NCBI GenBank assembly: GCA_013362835.1 | Contig: JABFVJ010000423.1 | Location: 1 to 9,959, forward strand | Origin: Nonomuraea sp. | GTDB lineage: Bacteria; Actinomycetota; Actinomycetes; Streptosporangiales; Streptosporangiaceae | DNA length: 9,959 nt | Direction of reading: 5' to 3' | In this document: positions 1-6,599 of the stretch, one piece after another | How positions within the stretch are numbered: the first letter of the stretch is position 1 | Layout: every line of letters begins with the position of its first letter | Position numbers and translations under genes: made by a program | The notes under the pieces: model-generated | What the model saw: the letters and a program-made list of their open reading frames with translations, nothing else | What the model was told of the DNA's origin: nothing | Database searches by the model: none

Positions 1-2
1 GA

Positions 3-743
3 TGGATGGCACTCCTCACCCTGGGGCTGACCGGCTGCGGGGGCACGGCCGGCACGGGCGCGACAGCCGTCCCGACCACAGCCGCCACGGCCGCCGCGAC
101 CCCGACCCCGACCCCGACAGCCCCGCCCACCGGCCCCAACGTCTCCGGCTGCTTCACCGAGCAGGACGGCAAGATCTTCACCCACGTCCGCGGCCTGCCC
201 GGCGTGATCACGGGCAAGGGCCCGGTGGGCGTGGTGATCACCTACGAGCGCCGCGGCACGGTGTGCTCCTGGCGTCCGCTGTCCGACCGCCTGGTGGCCG
301 CCGGCTACCGCGTCCTGCTGTACGCCAGGGACGCCAACCTCCTCCCCGAGGACGGCGCGGTCGCCATGGGCAGGCGCCTGGCCAAGGAGAAGGGCGTAGA
401 GCGCGTGTTCCTGCTCGGCGGCTCGATCGGCGCCACCGCCTCGGTCCCGGCGGCCGAGAAGCTGGGCGGCAAGGTGGCCGGCGTCGTGGCCCTGTCAGGC
501 GAGATCGACCAGGGCGACGCGGCCGCGCTGACCGTGCCGCTGCTCCAGATCGGCTCCGAGCACGACTCCTACGGCGGCGCGCAGGACCTGCGCGAGGCCG
601 AGGCCGCCGCCACCAAGGCCCCGGACAACGAGGTGCTGATCATCCCCGGCGAGTCGCTGCACGCCTCGGCCCTGCTGACCAGCCCTCACGCCACGAAGGT
701 GCTCGACACGGTCGTCGCGTTCATGGACCGTCACAAGGGCTGA
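3..743 (+). CDS. Secreted lipoprotein alpha/beta hydrolase, probably 5'-truncated by the window edge
   Basis: A small alpha/beta-hydrolase-fold protein that is probably anchored outside the membrane by a lipid. Counting from the Met at base 6, a lipobox L8-T9-G10-C11 predicts lipidation of Cys11. A Thr/Pro/Ala-rich tether follows (about residues 20-43), then the catalytic domain (about 45-245). The nucleophile elbow GGSIGA places Ser140, and Asp187 (GSEHD) and His219 (SLHAS) complete a plausible triad in the correct order. The Met at base 6 leaves only ten residues before the lipobox Cys and no positive charge, which is too short for a signal peptide. The frame is open to the window edge, so the true start is probably upstream. 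The stop overlaps the convergent molybdoenzyme gene by 23 bp. Family membership (dienelactone-hydrolase or esterase-like) is reasonably sure, but the substrate cannot be told. A peptidase or lipase role is possible. Confidence 0.8.
   Translation, partial: WMALLTLGLTGCGGTAGTGATAVPTTAATAAATPTPTPTAPPTGPNVSGCFTEQDGKIFTHVRGLPGVITGKGPVGVVITYERRGTVCSWRPLSDRLVAAGYRVLLYARDANLLPEDGAVAMGRRLAKEKGVERVFLLGGSIGATASVPAAEKLGGKVAGVVALSGEIDQGDAAALTVPLLQIGSEHDSYGGAQDLREAEAAATKAPDNEVLIIPGESLHASALLTSPHATKVLDTVVAFMDRHKG
98..118 (+). repeat. GACCCC hexanucleotide repeat encoding a (Thr-Pro)3 tether
   Basis: Three perfect tandem GACCCC units followed by a further GAC. They lie inside the lipoprotein hydrolase gene and read as alternating ACC-CCG codons. 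They encode part of the Thr/Pro-rich linker between the lipidated Cys and the enzyme domain. Such repeats can change copy number by slippage, in whole-codon pairs that keep the frame. Here it most likely just makes an extended cell-wall spacer. Confidence 0.65.
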
Positions 744-2733
744 TCTCGACCAGGTTGTCGTGGAAGGCGGGGCCCATGCCGAGGTCCCCGTCCCGCTCGG
801 CCACGACCGCGTTCGGGTTCGCGCCGCCGGGGCTCAGCTTCGGCCACCGCCCCTTGGGCGTCGCCACCACGCCGGGCGCGACCCGGTCGCTGATCTCCAC
901 GTCGGCCAGGAACGCGCCGCCGTCGTTGTGCACCCGTACGCGCTGCCCGCCCACCAGCCCGCGCGCCGCCGCGTCGGCCGGGTTCACCAGCACCGCGGGC
1001 TCCTTGGCCCGCCGCCGCAGCTCGGGGTTGTTGGCGAAGATCGTGTTCAGGAACGTGTGCGAAGCCGGCGTGATCAGCGTCAACGGGTACGCCGACCGCG
1101 ACGCGACCGCCGTGTGCGGCGGCACGTACGCCTTCCCCGCCCGGGGGAACCGCGTCCGCCCCGAAGCCGTCGGGAACCCCTCGGCGAAGGGCGCGTACGG
1201 CGTGGGGTAGTTCATCCGCACCCATCCCTCCTTGCGCAGCCGGTCGAGCGTGACGCCCGCGAGCGACGGATGCCCGCTCGACAGCAGCGACTCGGCCAGC
1301 TCCAGGTCGGAGTCGTACAGGGAGGGCTCGGTGAGGCCCATGTGCGCGGCCAGCCGCCGGAACGTCTCGGTCGTGGACAGGCACTCGCCGGGCGGCGGCA
1401 CGGCGGGCTCGTTCCACAGCAGGTACATGTGGCCGTAGCCGGCGTGCAGGTCCATGTGCTCGGTCTGCATGGTCGCGGGCAGCACGATGTCGGCGTAGTC
1501 CACGGTGTCGGTCGGGAACTGCTCCATGACGACCGTGAACAGGTCCTCGCGGGCGAGCTGCCGCCTGATCGCGTTCGCGTCGGGGGTCGAGCCGAGCGGG
1601 TTGGCGGCGTACACCCACAGGCACTTGACGTCGTCGAGCTGCGAGGCGAGCTTGGTCATGACCAGCGTGCGCACCGGCTTTTCCAGCAGGTCGTCGCGGG
1701 TGTCGATGTTCATGTGCACGTGACCGCTGGTCGAGTACGCCACGCCGCCGCCCGGGTGCCGCCAGTCGCCCGTCACGGCGGGGATCGCGGTGATCGTCCG
1801 CATCGCCGTGCCGCCGCCCGCGTGCCGCTGGATGCCCATCGTGGCGCGGATGGCGGTCGGGCGGGTGTGGGCCAGGCGCATCCCCAGGCTGTGGACGGCC
1901 TCGGCGGGGATCCCGGTGATCTCGGCCACCCGCTCCACCGGGTACTCCAGGATCTCCTGGCGGAACTCGTCCCAGCGTTCGGTGTGCTCGGCCAGGAACT
2001 CCTCGTCCTGGGCGTTCTCCGCGAGCACGACGTTGAGCAGCCCGAGCGCGAGCGCGGCGTCCGTGCCCGGCCTGATCGCCAGGTGCTCGTCGGCCTGGTC
2101 GGCGGTCCTGGTGCGGATCGGGTCGATCGCGACGACGTACGCGCCGTCGGCCCGCGCGTCCTGGATGAACTTCCACAGGTGGTGGCCGCTGGTCAGTGTG
2201 TTCGTGCCCCAGAGCAGGATCAGCCTGGCCTGCGCGAAGTTCTCCGGGTCCATGCCGCCCGCGGTGCCGTTGGCCAGCCAAAGGCCGGTGCTCCCGGCCG
2301 CCGAGCAGATGTTCAGCCAGTGCTTGGACGCCCCCAGGACGTTCCAGAACCGGCGGCCCGCCACGCCCTCGCAGCCCTGCAGATAGCCGAGCGACCCCGT
2401 GCCCAGGTACGGCCAGATCGCCTCGCCGCCGTGCTCGTCCACGATGCCGCGCAGCCGGGTCGAGATCTCGTCGAGCGCCTCGTCCCACGTGATGCGCTCG
2501 AACCGCCCCGACCCCTTCGGCCCGGTACGCCGCATCGGATACAGGATGCGGTCGTCCGCCTGGGTGTGCTCCAGATACCGGTTGACCTTCACGCAGAGCG
2601 CGCCACGGGTGTAGGGATGGTCGGGGTTGCCGCGCATCTTGACCGCGCGCCCGTCCTCGACGGTGACCACCCACGAACAGGTGTCCGGGCAGTCAAGCGG
2701 ACATGCCCCCAAAACCCTCAATTCGCCCGACAT
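721..2733 (-). CDS. Molybdopterin-dependent oxidoreductase with [4Fe-4S] cluster (DMSO reductase superfamily)
   Basis: A 670-residue enzyme that should bind a bis-pyranopterin molybdenum cofactor and one [4Fe-4S] cluster and carry out a two-electron redox reaction. The N-terminal cluster motif is Cys11-x3-Cys15-x3-Cys19-x27-Cys47. Lys49, two residues after the last Cys, sits where formate dehydrogenases have the electron-relay Lys. Cys143-Ser144 (in LNICSAAG) lies where the family carries its Mo ligand, so a Cys ligand is likely. The C-terminal dinucleotide-binding domain spans about residues 549-665 (YPLTLITPASHTF, then NPADAAARGLVGGQRVRV). There is no Tat signal or membrane segment, so it is probably cytoplasmic. 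The ATG lies 10 bp after the stop of the M28 peptidase, with only a weak GGA upstream, so cotranscription is likely. No electron-transfer subunit or fdhD-like chaperone is adjacent. The family is certain, but the substrate is not; formate, thiosulfate and N- or S-oxide substrates are all open. Confidence 0.93.
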   Translation of the reverse strand: MSGELRVLGACPLDCPDTCSWVVTVEDGRAVKMRGNPDHPYTRGALCVKVNRYLEHTQADDRILYPMRRTGPKGSGRFERITWDEALDEISTRLRGIVDEHGGEAIWPYLGTGSLGYLQGCEGVAGRRFWNVLGASKHWLNICSAAGSTGLWLANGTAGGMDPENFAQARLILLWGTNTLTSGHHLWKFIQDARADGAYVVAIDPIRTRTADQADEHLAIRPGTDAALALGLLNVVLAENAQDEEFLAEHTERWDEFRQEILEYPVERVAEITGIPAEAVHSLGMRLAHTRPTAIRATMGIQRHAGGGTAMRTITAIPAVTGDWRHPGGGVAYSTSGHVHMNIDTRDDLLEKPVRTLVMTKLASQLDDVKCLWVYAANPLGSTPDANAIRRQLAREDLFTVVMEQFPTDTVDYADIVLPATMQTEHMDLHAGYGHMYLLWNEPAVPPPGECLSTTETFRRLAAHMGLTEPSLYDSDLELAESLLSSGHPSLAGVTLDRLRKEGWVRMNYPTPYAPFAEGFPTASGRTRFPRAGKAYVPPHTAVASRSAYPLTLITPASHTFLNTIFANNPELRRRAKEPAVLVNPADAAARGLVGGQRVRVHNDGGAFLADVEISDRVAPGVVATPKGRWPKLSPGGANPNAVVAERDGDLGMGPAFHDNLVEISPCDGP

Positions 2734-2743
2734 GGGATCCAGA

Positions 2744-4012
2744 CTACGTCCCAGGCCAGGCGTAGCGGGCGACCACGTACGCCATCGCGTCCGAGGCCGC
2801 CTTCAACGTCTCCGCGTTCACGTTCCGCAGGCCGTCGCAGGGCTGGTGGTAGCAGGGATCCTTCGGCTCGCCCGCCCTCCCGCCGAACCGCTTCGCCTCC
2901 GCCGCCGTCTTCTCCTGCTGGCCGCCGGTGAACAGCCCGGCCGCCGGGATGCCCGCGTCCAGGAACGGCGCGTAGTCGGAGGCCCCGCGGAACGGCGTCG
3001 AGTGGTACGGCAGCCCCCGCTCGGCGAAGTACCCGCGAAAGGCCGCCTCGGCCCGGTCGTCCCCGTCGTAGATCGCGTACGTGTGGTTGGGCGACCCGAT
3101 CATGTCGAAGTTCAGGTAGACCTCGATCCGCGCCCGTTCCCGCGCGGGCAGCCGGTCCACGTAGTGCCGAGACCCGATCAGCCCCACCTCCTCGGCGCCC
3201 CACCAGGCGAACCTCACCGCGTGGTCCGGCCGCGCCCGCGCCATCAGCAGCGCCAGCTCCAGCGCCGCCGCGCTGCCCGTGCCGTTGTCGTTGATCCCCG
3301 GCCCGCGCTCCACCGAGTCCAGGTGCGCCCCGACCATGACCACCTTCCCGCCCGGCCGCGCCGCCGCAGTCTCGGCCAGCACGTTCCGCGTGGTCGCCTT
3401 CTCGTTCCTGGTCCGCGTCACGACCCGTACCCGGTCGAGCCCGGCGGCCTTCGCCCCGACGGCCGGCCCGACCCCGACCACCGGGATCGGCTGCGGCACC
3501 TCCAGCGAACCCCGGAAGGGCTTCTTCCCGTCCACCACGACCAGCGCCGCCGCGCCCGCCTTGGCCGCGTTCTCCGCCTTCGCCCTGAACGTGCACCGCC
3601 CCCGATCGCTCATCGCGACCTCCCCGCGCCCCAACCCGCGGAAGTCCCCGGCCTCGCACCCGTCACCGACCCGCCGCGGACGCCCCACGACCTCCCCGCT
3701 CCCCGAGAACCGCAGCGTCGACACCCCTTCGTACGCCCGCCGCCCCGCCAGCACCGCCGGCCCGAGCTCGTGGAAGGAATCGAAGGTGAACGGTTGGAGC
3801 TCCACCGTGTAGCCTGCCTCGCGCAGCCTGGCCGCGACGTAATCGGCCGACGCGTCGTGACCGGGCAGCCCGGCCGCGCGGTTTCCCCCGTGCGCGCCGG
3901 CGATGGAGTCGAACGCCCGGAGATGGCCGAGCACGTGATCGACCGAGATCGTGTCAAGCAGCCGGGCATCGGGGGCGATGAGAGCCAGCAGCAGCATCGC
4001 GACAGTGAACAT
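2744..4012 (-). CDS. Secreted M28 zinc aminopeptidase with protease-associated (PA) domain
   Basis: An exported di-zinc peptidase related to Streptomyces griseus aminopeptidase, which removes N-terminal, usually hydrophobic, residues. Numbered from the ATG at 4012 (422 residues), the metal ligands are His230 (AHLDS), Asp242 (GINDNGTG), Glu275, Asp303 (LNFDMIGS) and His389, with Glu274 as general base. Spacing closely matches the S. griseus enzyme. The C-Y-H-Q-P-C motif (Cys387 to Cys392 around the His ligand) matches its disulfide. A PA domain (about 125-200, with GRCTFRAKAENAAKAGAAALVVV-type core) is inserted before the catalytic part. A short hydrophobic stretch, TVAMLLLALIA, is the signal-peptide core. 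The start is uncertain: ATG 4012 has GGGA about 10 nt upstream. In-frame GTG at 4036 would add a Lys and give a better signal peptide n-region. The frame stays open to 4195, but the extra residues look non-coding. The gene is followed 10 bp later by the molybdoenzyme. Confidence 0.9.
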   Translation of the reverse strand: MFTVAMLLLALIAPDARLLDTISVDHVLGHLRAFDSIAGAHGGNRAAGLPGHDASADYVAARLREAGYTVELQPFTFDSFHELGPAVLAGRRAYEGVSTLRFSGSGEVVGRPRRVGDGCEAGDFRGLGRGEVAMSDRGRCTFRAKAENAAKAGAAALVVVDGKKPFRGSLEVPQPIPVVGVGPAVGAKAAGLDRVRVVTRTRNEKATTRNVLAETAAARPGGKVVMVGAHLDSVERGPGINDNGTGSAAALELALLMARARPDHAVRFAWWGAEEVGLIGSRHYVDRLPARERARIEVYLNFDMIGSPNHTYAIYDGDDRAEAAFRGYFAERGLPYHSTPFRGASDYAPFLDAGIPAAGLFTGGQQEKTAAEAKRFGGRAGEPKDPCYHQPCDGLRNVNAETLKAASDAMAYVVARYAWPGT

Positions 4013-4077
4013 GCCATGAACGTCCCAGGGCTTCACGGCGTCCACACGCGGGCAGGTCAATGCTGGCCGAGTCCTTA

Positions 4078-4095
4078 CCCGGTGTGCCCACCGGG
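4078..4095. promoter_or_regulatory. Perfect inverted repeat in the divergent intergenic region
   Basis: CCCGGTG-TGCC-CACCGGG is a perfect 7-bp dyad with a 4-base spacer. It lies between the M28 peptidase (-) and the flippase-like gene (+). Because both genes point away from it, it cannot be a terminator for either. It could be an operator shared by the two transcription units, or a hairpin in an untranslated leader. Short GC-only dyads are frequent by chance in such DNA, so the assignment is tentative. Confidence 0.3.
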
Positions 4096-4105
4096 CCGAC
4101 AAATG

Positions 4106-4134
4106 AGGACACTGGACAACAGAGATCGTACGGT
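4106..4134 (+). promoter_or_regulatory. Tentative promoter of the flippase-like gene
   Basis: AGGACA (4106-4111, four of six matches to TTGACA), a 17-bp spacer and TACGGT (4129-4134, the TANNNT pattern of actinobacterial housekeeping promoters) face the plus-strand gene. Transcription from about base 4141 would leave a leader of about 80 nt to the preferred GTG at 4224. This is the best candidate seen in the gap, but it is weak. No convincing promoter was found for the M28 peptidase on the other strand. Confidence 0.25.
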
Positions 4135-4207
4135 CCGGCCGGGAAGGTGCAGAATCACTGTCGGTGGCCGAAATCAGGGAACGAGATGATGACACGGAGG
4201 GCCTCTC

Positions 4208-4216
4208 GGAGGAGGA
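4208..4216 (+). promoter_or_regulatory. Strong Shine-Dalgarno that decides the start of the flippase-like gene
   Basis: GGAGGAGGA ends 7 bases before GTG 4224; the last AGG of the anti-SD match is 8 bases away. This is close to ideal spacing. The alternative in-frame GTG at 4164 has no SD at a usable distance; the nearest purine run, GGGAAGG, is about 15 bases away. The site therefore favours 4224, although the same bases would encode Glu-Glu if the longer form is made. Confidence 0.6.
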
Positions 4217-4223
4217 TCCGCCC

Positions 4224-6599
4224 GTGGCCGAGTCACGCGCTGACGGGGGCGTCTACGTAGTCGAGCCGCTCCTTCCCCAGCGCCTGCGCCGCCCCTCCGA
4301 CCTGCTGCGTTTCTTCGCGACGCTGATGGTGCTCGCCGCGGTGATCCTGCTCGCCCTCGTGGCCAAGCAGACGCTCAACGGCCTGGAGCAGGACGTCAAG
4401 GTCGGCGCCGAGATGGTGCCGCTGCTCAGCCGGGTGGCGGCCTTCATCGGCAGCGCCGCCGTGCTCATCGTGCCGGCCGCGTTCGCCGTCGAGCGCGTCT
4501 TCCACCGCGACGGGCTGCGCGTCGCCGAGGGCCTGATCGCCGCGATCATCGGCATGGCCGGCTCGTTCCTGCTCGGCCAGTGGATCGAGGCGAGCCATCT
4601 CGCCGACCTGCGCACGCTGCTGACCGGCGACCGCGAGATCGAGCCGCTCAACACGCTGCTCACCTCGGTGATCGCCTACACGACCGCGGTCCGCATCGCC
4701 CGCCGCCCCACCTGGCGCATGCTCATGTGGACGTCGATCGCCCTCTACATCCTCACCTACTTCTCCGGCCGCCAGATCACCCTGCCGAGCGCCATCGTCA
4801 CCGTGCTGGTCGGCATGGCCATCGGCTACGCCACCCTGTACGGCCTCGGCAGCCCCAACACCCGCCCGCCCGGCAGCGCCGTGGTCGCCGCGCTGCGCAA
4901 GCTGTCGTTCTCGCCCGTCTCCGCCCGCCGCATCGAGGACGACCACCAGGGCAGCCGCCGCTACGCCATCGGCCTCAAGGACGGCACCGGCCTCGACGTC
5001 ACCGTGCTCGACCGCGACCGGCAGGTCGCCGGGCTGCCGTACCGGCTGTGGCGGCGCATCAGGCTCAACTCCGAGACCAGACGCAGGGCCATCCGCTCAC
5101 TCCGCGCCGAGCTCGAACGCGAGGCGCTGATGGCGTACGCGGCCCAGGCGGCGGGCGCGAGCACCCCGCGCCTGCTCGGCACCAGCGAGATCGGCACCGA
5201 GGCCGCGCTGCTCGCCTACGAGCACATCGAGACCCGCCCGCTCGACGAGGTGCCCGACGCCGAGATCGACGACGCCCTGCTCGCCCAGATCTGGGAGCAG
5301 GTCGCGCTGCTGCAGATCCAGCGCCTCGCCCACCGGCGGCTCACCGGCGACAGCGTCCACCTCGACCGGGCCGGCCGGGTCGTGCTGACCGACGCCCGCA
5401 GCGGCGAGATCGCCGCCGGCGACCTGCTGCTCCGGCTCGACATCGCCCAGCTGCTCACCTACCTGGCGCTGCGCGTCGGCGCCGAGCGCTCGGTCCGCGC
5501 CGCCGCCGCCGTGATGGGCCCCGACGCCCTCGCCGCCGCCATGCCGCTGCTCCAGCGCATCGCCCTGACCAGGGAGACCCGCGCGGCCCTGTCCAGGACC
5601 AAGAACGTGCTCACCGGCCTGCGCGACCACATCGTCGCCCTGAAACCCCAGGGCAAGGTCGAAGAGGTACGCCTGGAGCGTTTCCGCCCGCGCACCCTGA
5701 TCACGATCATCGCCAGCACGGTCGCCGCCTACGTCGTGCTCTCCCAGCTCAGCAAGGTCGACCTCTACAAGGTGGTCACCACCGCCAACTGGGCCTGGTC
5801 CGGTCTGGCGCTGATCGCGTCGTTCGTCAGCTTCGTCGCCGCCGCCCTCATGCTGCGCGGCTTCGTGCCCGAACGGCTGCCGCTCTGGCGTACCGTGCTG
5901 GTGCAGTTCGCGTCGTCGTTCGTCAAGCTGGTCGCGCCCGCCGCCGTCGGCGGCGTCGCGATCAACACCCGCTACCTGCAGAAACGCGGCATCTCGCCGG
6001 CGCTCGCGGTGGCCAGCGTGGGCGCGTCGCAGCTCATCATGCTGGTCTTCCACATCCTGCTGCTCCTGCTGTTCGCCTACATCACCGGCTCCGACGCGGC
6101 GACCTCGTTCACGCCCTCGCGCGGCCTGGTCGTGGTGATGCTCGCCATCGCGCTGCTGGTCGCGGTGGTGCTCGGCGTGCCGCCGCTGCGCCGGATGGTG
6201 ACCGTACGCATGCGCAGGCTGTTCTCGAACGTGCTGCCCCGCCTGCTCGACGTCCTGCAGTCGCCCGCCAAGATGGTCGAGGCCAGCGTCGGCACCCTGA
6301 TGATCACCATCGCGTTCGTGGCCTGCCTCGACGCGTGCGTGGCGGCGTTCGGCGGCGAGCTCAGCTTCACCGCCGTCGCCGTCGTCTACCTCACGGCCAA
6401 CGCCATCGGCTCGGCCGCCCCCACCCCCGGCGGCCTCGGCGCGGTCGAGTACGCGCTCACCCTGGGGCTGGTCGCGGCGGGTCTCGAATGGGACCTCGCG
6501 GCGTCGGCCGTGCTGCTGCACCGGCTGCTCACGTTCTGGCTGCCGGTGCTGCCCGGCTGGGCCGCCTTCACCTACCTCCAGCGGCACGAAGCTTTGTGA
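4224..6599 (+). CDS. Multi-domain membrane protein: kinase-like domain plus LPG-synthase/MprF-type flippase domain
   Basis: A 791-residue integral membrane protein. Five hydrophobic segments come first (about 30-47, 71-89, 103-121, 167-181 and 189-208). A soluble region of about 230-475 follows, with a kinase or aminoglycoside-phosphotransferase-like pattern. From about 490 to the end is a polytopic domain of the lysylphosphatidylglycerol synthase transmembrane family (UPF0104/PF03706 type). It carries the signature PTPGGLGAVE at 733-742 and the upstream KLVAPAAVGGVAINTRYLQ block. That family flips or handles lipids in MprF. The soluble C-terminal aminoacyl-transferase domain of MprF is absent, so lipid aminoacylation by this protein alone is unlikely. 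In the kinase-like part, the catalytic loop reads H370-R-R-L with no Asp, the metal motif reads D390-A-R rather than DFG, and no VAIK-type Lys is apparent. A pseudokinase is therefore likely. Start chosen from the strong SD; GTG 4164 would add 20 acidic residues. The 3' end overlaps the aldo/keto reductase by 32 bp. Confidence 0.88.
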   Translation: MAESRADGGVYVVEPLLPQRLRRPSDLLRFFATLMVLAAVILLALVAKQTLNGLEQDVKVGAEMVPLLSRVAAFIGSAAVLIVPAAFAVERVFHRDGLRVAEGLIAAIIGMAGSFLLGQWIEASHLADLRTLLTGDREIEPLNTLLTSVIAYTTAVRIARRPTWRMLMWTSIALYILTYFSGRQITLPSAIVTVLVGMAIGYATLYGLGSPNTRPPGSAVVAALRKLSFSPVSARRIEDDHQGSRRYAIGLKDGTGLDVTVLDRDRQVAGLPYRLWRRIRLNSETRRRAIRSLRAELEREALMAYAAQAAGASTPRLLGTSEIGTEAALLAYEHIETRPLDEVPDAEIDDALLAQIWEQVALLQIQRLAHRRLTGDSVHLDRAGRVVLTDARSGEIAAGDLLLRLDIAQLLTYLALRVGAERSVRAAAAVMGPDALAAAMPLLQRIALTRETRAALSRTKNVLTGLRDHIVALKPQGKVEEVRLERFRPRTLITIIASTVAAYVVLSQLSKVDLYKVVTTANWAWSGLALIASFVSFVAAALMLRGFVPERLPLWRTVLVQFASSFVKLVAPAAVGGVAINTRYLQKRGISPALAVASVGASQLIMLVFHILLLLLFAYITGSDAATSFTPSRGLVVVMLAIALLVAVVLGVPPLRRMVTVRMRRLFSNVLPRLLDVLQSPAKMVEASVGTLMITIAFVACLDACVAAFGGELSFTAVAVVYLTANAIGSAAPTPGGLGAVEYALTLGLVAAGLEWDLAASAVLLHRLLTFWLPVLPGWAAFTYLQRHEAL

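Noticed and set aside
760..2931. Long plus-strand open frame (723 codons) opposite the molybdoenzyme
   Set aside because: It is antisense to a clear family member. Its translation is Arg/Gly/Val/His-rich without any domain, as expected from high-GC third-position bias.
2627..4189. Plus-strand open frame of 520 codons opposite the M28 peptidase
   Set aside because: Shadow of the peptidase gene; Pro/Arg/His-rich low-complexity product with no recognisable motif.
4013..4195. Longer start (4195) for the M28 peptidase
   Set aside because: The extra 61 residues would precede the signal peptide and cross the putative regulatory region, and they look non-coding. Only GTG 4036 remains a serious alternative.
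4224..6599. Naming the membrane protein as lysylphosphatidylglycerol synthase MprF
   Set aside because: Only the flippase-type membrane domain is shared; the C-terminal lipid-aminoacylating domain is missing.
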